Source of the DNA: Bursaphelenchus xylophilus
Lineage: Eukaryota; Nematoda; Chromadorea; Rhabditida; Aphelenchoididae
Assembly: GCA_904066235.2 (NCBI GenBank)
Contig: CAJFCV020000004.1
Span: 12,710,001 to 12,774,000, forward strand
Direction: 5' to 3'
Length of the DNA: 64,000 nucleotides
In this document: positions 47,941 through 57,115 of the stretch, piece after piece
Layout of the letters: the number at the start of each line of letters is the position of its first letter
How positions within the stretch are numbered: position 1 is the stretch's first letter
Notes under the pieces: generated by a model
Seen by the model: the letters and a program-made list of their open reading frames with translations, nothing else
The model's database searches: none
What the model was told of the DNA's origin: nothing
Program-made: the position numbers and the translations under genes

Positions 47941-48416
47941 ATGAAGCTGCTCGCGTATTTCATGCTCCTTGGTCTTATGGCTGTTGCCTTGGCTGCTACA
48001 GGGTAAGTAATTGAATCTTAATTTGTAGCCTAACCTCTGAGCGGACGTGACAAATGTATCACCGTTTATAACTAAATTTATGCGTTTACATTTTTCCGCC
48101 GTCGTCTGGAGAATGTGCGCTAAATGTCGTGGTAAACATCGTTAAAACATAAAAATATTTGTTTTCAATCATATTTTTCAGCCTTCGCCTGAAACGTCAG
48201 TTTGGTCGTGCTAGTGAAACCATCACAGTTAGTGAAAACATCCGAGGCGGTGGCCCAGGACCATACGGCGGAAGAGGGGGTGGTTTTGGTGGCCCAGGAC
48301 CGTACGGCGGAAGAGGAGGTGGTTTTGGTGGGCCAGGACCCTACGGCCGTTTCGGTGGCGGACCGCGTGAAACTGTCACTGTTACAAAAACGTTCACGGA
48401 AGTTGGAAAGAAATAA
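47941..48416 (+). CDS. Small secreted Gly-rich peptide precursor (antimicrobial-like)
   Basis: Two exons, 47941-48002 and 48182-48416, encode 98 residues in phase. A signal peptide (MKLLAYFMLLGLMAVALA) is followed by a short pro-segment ending in the dibasic site LKR, then the mature part. That part contains three near-identical units (GGPGPYGGRGGGF type) and ends with a polar tail (ETVTVTKTFTEVGKK). The architecture resembles nematode NLP/CNC Gly- and Tyr-rich peptides induced by wounding or infection; I recognise the style, not a specific orthologue. Polyadenylation AATAAA is near 48429. It converges on the repeat-protein gene, whose stop lies about 330 bp away. Confidence 0.8.
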
Positions 48417-48743
48417 AGCAATTTGTGAATAAATCCTTATAAAAAATATCGGAGTATTTGTTAAACGAATTGTTATTTCATTGTACTAGAAAGAGAAAAG
48501 TTTTTGTGGGTTTATGACTTCTTCCAGGTAAGCAGGTGCCCCGGTTGTTTGCGATACATCATACATAATAATTGTGTGGATGTTACTTTTCTGTGAAATT
48601 GAGAATTCGAAGAAAAACGTAAAAAGATGTTGACACATTTATTCTTCCCGTAATATACAGTAAGAATTTTAAAGAATTAACTATGCTTTAGCTTGGGGTT
48701 AAAAATGGAAAAACAGTTGGTTTCGGGCATTTCTTCGCAGTCT
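48417..48743. other. Short spacer between convergent secreted-protein genes
   Basis: AT-rich sequence with a polyadenylation signal for the upstream gene. Nothing else seen. Confidence 0.6.
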
Positions 48744-51708
48744 CTAGATTGGAGAGTCAGGGAATGGAGGAGGGGGTCCAGAAGGAGGTGGTGGAGTTGG
48801 TCCCTGGTCACCAGCACTTCTTTCCTGCCTCTTGTTTTTAGAGCCAAAGAATGAAGGAGGGGGTCCAGAAGGAGGTGGTGGAGTTGGGTCCGGGTCACCA
48901 GCACTTCTTTGCTGCCTCTTGTCTTGATAGCCATCGAATGAAGGAGGGGGTCCAGAAGGAAGTGGTGGAGTTGGGTCCGGGTCACCAGCACTTCTTTCCT
49001 GCCTCTTGTTTTGAGAGCCAAAGAATGAAGGAGGGGGTCCAGAAGGAAGTGGTGGAGTTGGGTCCGGGTCACCAGCACTTCTTTCCTGCCTCTTGTTTTG
49101 ATAGCCATCGAATGAAGGAGGGGGTCCAGAAGGAAGTGGTGGAGTTGGGTCCGGGTCACCAGCACTTCTTTGCTGCCTCTTGTTTTGAGAGTCAGGGAAT
49201 GGAGGAGGGGGTCCAGAAGGAAGTGGTGGAGTTGGGTCCGGGTCACCAGCACTTCTTTCCTGCCTCTTGTTTTGAGAGCCAAAGAATGAAGGAAGGGGTC
49301 CAGAAGGAGGTGGTGCTGTTGGGTCCGGGTCACCAACACTTCTTTGCTGCCTCTTGTTTTGATAGCCATCGAATGAAGGAGGGGGTCCAGAAGGAGGTGG
49401 TGGAGTTGGGTCCGGGTCACCAGCACTTCTTTGCTGCCTCTTGTTTTGAGAGTCAGGGAATGGAGGAGGGGGTCCAGAAGGAAGTGGTGGAGTTGGGTCC
49501 GGGTCACCAGCACTTCTTTCCTGCCTCTTGTTTTGATAGCCATCGAATGAAGGAGGGGGTCCAGAAGGAAGTGGTGGAGTTGGGTCCGGGTCACCAGCAC
49601 TTCTTTGCTGCCTCTTGTTTTGAGAGTCAGGGAATGGAGGAAGGGGTCCAGAAGGAAGTGGTGGAGTTGGGTCCGGGTCACCAGCACTTCTTTCCTGCCT
49701 CTTGTTTTGAGAGCCAAAGAATGAAGGAAGGGGTCCAGAAGGAGGTGGTGCTGTTGGGTCCGGGTCACCAGCACTTCTTTGCTGCCTCTTGTTTTGATAG
49801 CCATCGAATGAAGGAGGGGGTCCAGAAGGAGGTGGTGGAGTTGGGTCCGGGTCACCAGCACTTCTTTGCTGCCTCTTGTTTTGAGAGTCAGGGAATGGAG
49901 GAGGGGGTCCAGAAGGAAGTGGTGGAGTTGGGTCCGGGTCACCAGCACTTCTTTCCTGCCTCTTGTTTTGAGAGTCAGGGAATGGAGGAAGGGGTCCAGA
50001 AGGAAGTGGTGGAGTTGGGTCCGGGTCACCAGCACTTCTTTCCTGCCTCTTGTTTTGAGAGCCAAAGAATGAAGGAAGGGGTCCAGAAGGAGGTGGTGCT
50101 GTTGGGTCCGGGTCACCAGCACTTCTTTGCTGCCTCTTGTTTTGATAGCCATCGAATGAAGGAGGGGGTCCAGAAGGAGGTGGTGGAGTTGGGTCCGGGT
50201 CACCAGCACTTCTTTGCTGCCTCTTGTTTTGAGAGTCAGGGAATGGAGGAGGGGGTCCAGAAGGAAGTGGTGGAGTTGGGTCCGGGTCACCAGCACTTCT
50301 TTCCTGCCTCTTGTTTTGATAGCCATCGAATGAAGGAGGGGGTCCAGAAGGAAGTGGTGGAGTTGGGTCCGGGTCACCAGCACTTCTTTGCTGCCTCTTG
50401 TTTTGAGAGTCAGGGAATGGAGGAGGGGGTCCAGAAGGAAGTGGTGGAGTTGGGTCCGGGTCACCAGCACTTCTTTGCTGCCTCTTGTTTTGAGAGTCAG
50501 GGAATGGAGGAGGGGGTCCAGAAGGAAGTGGTGGAGTTGGGTCCGGGTCACCAGCACTTCTTTGCTGCCTCTTGTTTTGAGAGTCAGGGAATGGAGGAGG
50601 GGGTCCAGAAGGAAGTGGTGGAGTTGGGTCCGGGTCACCAGCACTTCTTTCCTGCCTCTTGTTTTGAGAGTCATCGAATGAAGGAGGGGGTCCAGAAGGA
50701 GGTGGTGGAGTTGGGTCCGGGTCACCAGCACTTCTTTGCTGCCTCTTGTTTTGAGAGTCAGGGAATGGAGGAGGGGGTCCAGAAGGAAGTGGTGGAGTTG
50801 GGTCCGGGTCACCAGCACTTCTTTCCTGCCTCTTGTTTTGATAGCCATCGAATGAAGGAGGGGGTCCAGAAGGAAGTGGTGGAGTTGGGTCCGGGTCACC
50901 AGCACTTCTTTGCTGCCTCTTGTTTTGAGAGTCAGGGAATGGAGGAGGGGGTCCAGAAGGAAGTGGTGGAGTTGGGTCCGGGTCACCAGCACTTCTTTCC
51001 TGCCTCTTGTTTTGATAGCCCTCGAATGAAGGAGGGGGTCCAGAAGGAGGTGGTGGAGTTGGGTCCGGGTCACCAGCACTTCTTTGCTGCCTCTTGTTTT
51101 GAGAGTCAGGGAATGGAGGAGGGGGTAAAGAAGGAAGTGGTGGAGTTGGGTCCGGGTCACCAGCACTTCTTTCCTGCCTCTTGTTTTGATAGCCATCGAA
51201 TGAAGGAGGGGGTCCAGAAGGAAGTGGTGGAGTTGGGTCCGGGTCACCAGCACTTCTTTGCTGCCTCTTGTTTTGAGAGTCAGGGAATGGAGGAGGGGGT
51301 CCAGAAGGAAGTGGTGGAGTTGGGTCCGGGTCACCAGCACTTCTTTCCTGCCTCTTGTTTTGAGAGCCAAAGAATGAAGGAAGGGGTCCAGAAGGAGGTG
51401 GTGCTGTTGGGTCCGGGTCACCAGCACTTCTTTGCTGCCTCTTGTTTTGATAGCCATCGAATGAAGGAGGGGGTCCAGAAGGAGGTGGTGGAGTTGGGTC
51501 CGGGTCACCAGCACTTCTTTGCTGCCTCTTGTTTTGAGAGCCAGGGAATGGATGAGGGGATCCAGAAGGAGGTGGTCCAGAAGGGGGTGGTCCCTGGTTA
51601 TCTTGGAGACCCTCTGTAACTAAAATTATTGAGTCCTTTTCCATTTCTAAGCAACATACTGCAACCAAGTGCCAACACACAGAAGCAAATCACCAAGCTG
51701 TATCTCAT
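48744..51708 (-). CDS. Secreted 32-repeat Pro-rich polyprotein with dibasic sites
   Basis: Two exons, 51708-51660 and 51619-48744, joined over a 40-bp intron (gtatgt...ttttag), give about 974 residues. Exon 1 supplies a signal peptide (MRYSLVICFCVLALGC); without this splice no signal exists. After a short Pro-rich leader come 32 tandem units of 29 residues (87 bp). Consensus is SAGDPDPTPPLPSGPPPPF, then PDSQNKRQQR or a variant. Variable positions are P/L/A in the Pro block, FPDS/FDGY/FFGS, and QQR/QER. The block NKRQ[QE]R carries a KR pair and an R-x-x-R site in every unit, so proprotein convertases could release about 32 short acidic Pro-rich peptides. No cysteines occur in the repeats. I recognise no family. 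A TATATAAA box lies about 40 bp upstream of the ATG. An extracellular structural protein is the main alternative. Confidence 0.8.
48800..51580. repeat. 87-bp tandem array, about 32 units
   Basis: Perfect 87-bp spacing; for example the block 'ccagcacttctt' recurs at 48811, 48898 and onward. Units differ at a handful of sites only. Because 87 is a multiple of three and the unit lacks stops in three of six frames, long open frames of over 900 codons appear on both strands; only one joins to a signal peptide. A composite of three units (FDGY, then FFGS with TAPPP, then FPDS) recurs at least four times, showing higher-order duplication. Confidence 0.95.
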
Positions 51709-51744
51709 TATTAGATGAATGATGCTACAATGACGCCCAAAAGG

Positions 51745-51752
51745 TTTATATA
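51745..51752 (-). promoter_or_regulatory. TATA box of the repeat-polyprotein gene
   Basis: TATATAAA on the minus strand, about 37-44 bp before the ATG at 51708. Confidence 0.55.
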
Positions 51753-52089
51753 GTTGTTATTTGTTTGCTCAGTGATTTTTTAAAATCATTCGGTAGACAT
51801 TTGTTTAGCCGTACTCAGGGGCATTCATAATAGAAATCTTTGGTGTCGTAGCTTCACGTTTGTTCAGCACTCAATCAACTACATGCGATCCTTTGTGTTA
51901 CAGGTCAGAGCTTCATTTGTCGCAATTGCAAAAAGAAATCGAAGGTCGTTAAAGTGCAATTTTCGACCTTGCAGACTGAAATAAACTTTACAATGAAAAA
52001 ATCACTCTTCAACGAAAGGAAGCCAGCAAAAGTCTGTCTCTCATCAAAATAAGTAGGCTCTTTTTCGGGGTTATCAGTTTATCGCAACT

Positions 52090-52440
52090 TTAACTTCTCT
52101 CAGTTCACGTAAGTTTTGATGTGAAAGTTTTAGCGCGCGCTTTGCATGCGCTTTGCATGGCACCGACGGTCTTTGTCAACGCGATGCGCGAAATGCGGAG
52201 TATGGTCAGAGAGGAGAAACGCTTTTTGGCCACATCTCTGCCAATTTCTCATAGAAAAAAAAATTTTTGAACAAACGACTCTCATTTAGAATTAAGACTG
52301 AAAATTGCCGAGCGTAAACTTTACCAACTTTCGGATCAAAAAATCTCAAGTCTTCTACAAAACGCGAGCTGAGAGCTTCGGATATGCCTTCGATAAAATT
52401 GACCTAAATTTGTGAGGTTCTATGCATAAGAATTTGAGCG
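52090..52440. repeat. Family A fragment
   Basis: The blocks 'tagcgcgcgctttgcat', 'ggtcagagaggag' and 'caaaacgcgagctgag' match family A in order. Both termini are eroded. Confidence 0.5.
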
Positions 52441-52792
52441 TGAATCGAACACGATCTTTGTGAAACGCATTTTTAACTGTTCTTTTTTTTATTCTTTGAC
52501 TTTCGTTAAAACAAAGATCGCGATAATGTCGCGGTCACAAGCAGCTATTAATTTCGTGTTATGAAAGCGGCGCGTTGTTCCGTCGATGAGGCCGATATAA
52601 AAGCATTCGTTGGTGCGATAACAAAAATCATTATAAATCGCTGTAAGCTGTGTAACATTTTATGATTTATTTGTGATGGGTGGGTTTTGTTGGTCCATTT
52701 CGACCTAATATTGACTCCTGGGAGCTTTGAAAATGTTCGTTATAAACATATTGCGTTGTACAGAACCTCCATATTTCATTTTTTCTCATCAA

Positions 52793-52803
52793 TTTTTTTT
52801 CAG
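52793..52803 (+). promoter_or_regulatory. Probable spliced-leader acceptor of PAICS
   Basis: The sequence ttttttttcag ends at 52803, four bases before the PAICS ATG. No coding exon with a fitting donor is seen upstream, so trans-splicing to this acceptor is the simplest reading. Confidence 0.55.
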
Positions 52804-52807
52804 CAAG

Positions 52808-54850
52808 ATGTCAAAACCCCTGGCTCAAGGAAAAACGAAGGCAATCTACGCTGTCTCCGGTGATGACAGCAAAGTTTTGATCAAGAGTTTGGACAGTTTA
52901 ACCGCTTTCAACGCCCAACGTAAAAGTGAATTGGAAGGAAAGGCAGCGGCGGCTTCAAAGACCACCTGCAACATCTTTCGGTATTTGAACGCTTGCGGTA
53001 TGTAAATTCGATGTAATGTATGCAGGAGGTAGACAAGTGTGGTTCTTAGAAATTTTCGTGTACTCTGGAAGTACAGTCAAACAACAAACGTGCAAGGAGT
53101 TAAAAATTCGTTAGAGTGGTGCCATTTTCACTCATTTGGCCCTGAGGTTAACCCTTTGGACCTTCGAGATTTTTGTTATTGACAGGCTCCGTTACAAAAT
53201 TTTCAGCCCGATTTTTGATGAAAAATTAAATTTTTGGCTATGTCAGATCTGAATGTCATTTCTCTTGAAAATCCAGTCTAGCGTTTTGATCTAAAAATCT
53301 CATTTTAGGGCTCAAAACGCATTTTGTCCGCGAGGTTTCGGAAACCGAGTTCGAAGCCCTGAATTGCACAATGATTCCGATCGAATGGGTGGCCCGTCGA
53401 ATCGCCACCGGCTCATTTTTGAAGCGAAACCCGGGCGTGAAAGAGGGCTACCTTTTCACGCCGCCGCTCATTGAAACCTTCTTCAAAGATGACGCCAACG
53501 ATGACCCTCAATGGAGCCGTGCGCAACTTCTGGAGGCAAATTTTGAGCTTAACGGGAGGAAAATCGGAGTCCACGAATATAATTGGATGCAGCGTGCAAC
53601 GTCCGTGATTTTCCGACTATTGGAAAAGGCCTGGCGCACGGTGGGATGTGTTTTGGTCGACATGAAGATCGAGTTCGGAGTCACCACGAAAGGAGAGCTG
53701 GTTTTGGCGGACGTGATTGACAATGACAGCTGGAGAGTGTGGCCAAACGGCGATCGGAGATTACAATTGGACAAGCAGGTCTACAGAGACTTGCCACAGG
53801 TAAAAACTTTTTGAATGGGGCATCCAAGGTGCGAGGCATTCGATTTTTTATTCTTACAGCAGCGGACCTGATCCAGTGGCAAAAAACGTACCATTTTGAA
53901 TCCGGGAAGTACGAAAAAATGTAGCAAAATAGCTCCCTTTCCAAGTTAGAAAGCTCCGATTTCAAAAGCGCCCTTCAAAACGGAGTTTTTTACTTGGAGA
54001 TGGAGGCATTTTGCTACATTTTTTGGTACTTCCCGGATACAAAATGATACTTTTTTTGCCACTGGATCAGGTCTGTCACTGTATGACAAAATTTTTTAAT
54101 TTTTTGAGATTGCGCTACAAGCAATCGAAGTTTTTAGATCAAAAACAAAAATATTGAACCCCAAAATTTTTCCAGGTAACCGAAGAAGCGCTAAAAGAAG
54201 TCAAAAAGAACTACGAACGAGTTGCACAGCTGACAAATGACTTTGCCGACCCATCCAAAGTCCCCAACGTCGAAGCCATTATTATCATGGGGTCGGCCGC
54301 TGATGCTGATTATGGAAAGAAAATCGCGGCTTCTTTGACAAATTTCGGAGTCGAAACCAGTCTCAGGGTTTGCTCAGCGCATAAGTCGACAGCCGAAGCA
54401 CTCGAACTAATCGGAGAATTGGAAAATAAAGCCAATCCTTGCGTTTTGATCGCCATTGCGGGCAGATCCAATGGACTTGGTCCAGTTTTGGCGGCTAATT
54501 CTATTCTCCCCGTAATTAATGCCCCGCCATTCAGCGCGGACTGGGCTGCACAAGACGTTTGGAGCTCGCTAAGAATGCCAACTGGAGTGGGATGTACTAC
54601 CGTATTGGGAGCAGACGAGGTCGCGCTGGCAGCTGCAAAAATATTATCCATCCATAATCATCTTGTTTATGGGAAATTGTTGGGAAATCAGCTGAATAAC
54701 ATTCAGAAAATCTTTGTAAGTCGACTACGTGATTTTTTGCAAGCTAAACACACATACCCTAACCTTACAAACCCAAAAAAATCATCTTTTGCACCGTAAT
54801 TTGCGTTATTTTAGGACTCGGATCAACAACTCGCCCAATTAACCCTATAA
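52808..54850 (+). CDS. PAICS: PAICS: SAICAR synthetase / AIR carboxylase
   Basis: Bifunctional purine-synthesis enzyme that carboxylates AIR to CAIR and condenses it with aspartate to SAICAR, in the cytosol. Four exons: 52808-52997, 53309-53799, 54176-54715 and 54815-54850; 418 residues in phase, the usual size. The N-terminal SAICAR synthetase domain starts QGKTKAIY and contains [20 protein letters not shown] and [10 protein letters not shown]. The C-terminal PurE-like domain has [28 protein letters not shown] and the metazoan-type INAPP. The tiny last exon encodes [11 protein letters not shown]. Intron 2 holds a family B MITE. It converges on DPH3, with 122 bp between stop codons. Confidence 0.95.
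53855..54083. repeat. Family B MITE in PAICS intron 2
   Basis: Foldback element of about 229 bp: 'gcggacctgatccagtggc' at the left and 'gccactggatcaggtctgtc' at the right, with mirrored internal 'atccgggaagtac' and 'gtacttcccggat'. It takes up most of the 376-bp intron. Confidence 0.8.
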
Positions 54851-54972
54851 ATCATTCCTTAGGAGCGGAAAACAACAGTCATCAATGCTAATTTGGCATT
54901 TATGTCAACAGTGTCATAACAAATAATAAACAATTTCCCTTTGTACAAATAAAAGTCTGTTTTTTTCTTAAT

Positions 54973-55278
54973 TTAAGCGGTCACCGGTGTTCCGGTGGAT
55001 ATTGTCTCCATCTGAACAAACATTTCCATGTCGTATATCACTCGGACCAATAGCGAACAGCTGGGACAAGTGGCCACATCTTCACCGGCTTCTAACTGCT
55101 CCCTGAAGCGAAACAAAGAGGTAATTCCCCCAATCATATCTAAAATTCAAAGAAAAATCGAACAAACTCACTTTGATATCTCAAATCGATCGCCGCAAGG
55201 ACAGGGGAAGTGGTAAACACCCTTTTCCTCATCGAACTCAAAGTCCTCGATCTCTACCTCATCGTGGAATACCGACAT
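54973..55278 (-). CDS. DPH3: DPH3 / KTI11 CSL-type zinc protein
   Basis: Two exons, 55278-55172 and 55102-54973, encode 78 residues. The CSL zinc-binding signature is complete: [10 protein letters not shown] in exon 1 and [17 protein letters not shown] in exon 2 (four Cys ligands). DPH3 donates electrons for diphthamide formation on elongation factor 2 and in yeast also serves the Elongator complex as Kti11. The start [13 protein letters not shown] is the typical family N-terminus. It is divergent from the gene at 55623, whose ATG lies about 345 bp away. Confidence 0.93.
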
Positions 55279-55622
55279 GGCGGCAATGCAAACCCTGAAA
55301 TGAATTTTATAATAGAGCAGGTATAAAAACTCGCAAAGACGCCAAAAACGATGTAAAGGCGTAAAAATTCATCGTGCAATGGCTACACAAAGCGTCCAGA
55401 ATCGATTTGGGATCTCGACAAAAAAGAATTTCGCAATTTTTTTGGAAAAGAACTGCGCCCGAACTTTGAAATTCTTTTGCAGTCTGCAGCCGATCTTATA
55501 CGATTGAATATGTCCGTAAATGTTTTTCTAGAAAAATTTCTGTTGTTTGCAATGAGCTAGATATTTCTCCTTTCTAGTGATAATTCTCACTCAAATCAAC
55601 CTTTAAACAATTGTAAATAGTA

Positions 55623-56892
55623 ATGGAATCAAATACCAGCTTAACTTTTGACAAGGATAGTATTTTCTTTGAAGATCATTCAGCTCCGTATGTTTTTTAT
55701 GTTTATTACCTAAATTAGGTTTTTAGAATGTCACCTAATTGATTAGAAGTCTGTTGAATGCTTAATTATGCCGCTGTTTTCAGTTTGGAGTACCGTTTAG
55801 CTCATCAACGTCAAGTCGGACCTGGTTATACGAACCGAGATGGAATTATGATCCCCAGAGATCTCCGGCCGATTCCAGGAACCCAACTCTCCCTGTACCG
55901 CAGATTTCGTGACCCAAGGACTGGAAGAATCTTTGCTGTAGACCTTTTGAATCATTGGTATTATGCGAAAAATGACAGTTCGGACTTCTGGCTAGTGGAA
56001 GATACGAATAGTGCCGGCAGGCCAAGCAGAGAGAAGATGAAGTGGTGTCGAGTGAGTTTTTGATTTTCGCGTGATTTATTCTTCATTTTAGAGCCATTTA
56101 CTGCAAAATTGGTCCTTCAATATCAGTATAGTAATTTATATTACTTTAGGTCTCCGAGCTCCCTAGAACACTATTTTCTCAAGGAGTTTTGGACTTTCGT
56201 CAAATCTTTGGCTCTGATGAATATATGAGGCCGTTTCTGAAGCTTTGTGAAGTGGATGATGGTAAAAAGACGATGGTTTATCCGTATGATACCTATGGGA
56301 ACCCGATCTTCCCAGTGTGTCCAATATTATCGGCCAATATGAGTGAGTACGACAAATACAAGCCCTGTCCGAACCACAAGTTCTACGGTGATGGTCATCG
56401 TTGTCTGGCGGTCGATGCTGAAGGTCTGCCGATCTTTCCCCAAAACAAACAAGGGGATCCAGTTGTGCCAATGTCACAGTGTGGAGGTATGTCACATATT
56501 TTTGTTGATATGTTCTGTGTTTAGAGTACCCAATATATCCGTCAGACATGTTCGGTCTGGGCGTTATCTTTCCCGTGGATCGGATGGGAACTCCAATTAT
56601 GGCGGTTGATGTGGAAGGTCGACAACAACCCTACAAAAACCCCTTTGGCCATGTCGAACTGCCCACTTCCTTATCTTCAATGGCAACGCTAGTCTCTTTA
56701 CAGCGTGACGGAAGGTATTTGAATATTCGCGATGTGCTTCGGATCGAATGGCTGGGGATTATAAATGAAAGGCATCAGCACAAAAGAATGACGATAAAGC
56801 GGCCAATAAAGGTGGATGCTAGTCACGGAAGCCATAGCAGCTCTCATAATCATTCGTACAAGAGGGTGAAGTCCGAAAATCATGGACATTAA
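55623..56892 (+). CDS. Unrecognised protein with repeated D-x-x-G-x-P motif
   Basis: Four exons: 55623-55687, 55784-56051, 56150-56486 and 56525-56892; 345 residues in phase. I do not recognise the family. There is no signal peptide or membrane segment. A recurring motif is visible: NRDGIMIPRD, YDTYGNPIFPVCP, DAEGLPIFPQNKQGDPVVP, DMFGLGVIFP, DRMGTPIMAVDVEG. Each has a turn-like G followed by a hydrophobic P-containing strand, which suggests a beta-rich repeat. The C-terminus is basic and His/Ser-rich (HGSHSSSHNHSYKRVKSE), possibly a nuclear signal. It shares a short upstream region with DPH3 in divergent orientation. Confidence 0.75.
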
Positions 56893-57115
56893 ACGTAAAT
56901 TTGTACAGAAATATATGATTATATTAGACTTGCCTAAAGTAATGCAAATCTTCGATTTCTCGTCGTGTTTGGGAATTTTTCGCTGTTAAACAGTAATCAC
57001 TTTGACAAGCATGATCTCTTTGACTAATAAATAAATTAAACCTTCAAATATCACCGTAATTTACTTTAACATCATTAAAAACAAAAAGTCAACAATAACA
57101 ACATGCCAATCCTTT

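Larger units (their letters stand above)
51709..52807. other. Intergenic region between divergent genes
   Basis: Holds the TATA box of the repeat-polyprotein gene, a family A fragment (about 52090-52440) and a 'tataaaag' near 52594 about 210 bp upstream of PAICS. No gene found. Confidence 0.55.

Noticed and set aside
48677..51514. A second minus-strand frame of over 900 codons, offset by one or two bases
   Set aside because: Same periodicity effect. Its product would be His/Leu-rich without any leader, and the frame does not join the signal-peptide exon.
48800..51580. CRISPR-like array
   Set aside because: Units are contiguous 87-bp coding repeats without unique spacers, in a eukaryotic genome.
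48851..51619. A plus-strand open frame of over 900 codons across the tandem array
   Set aside because: It follows from an 87-bp period without stops in that frame. It has no signal peptide, no splice context and no independent promoter; the minus-strand frame joins to a signal exon.
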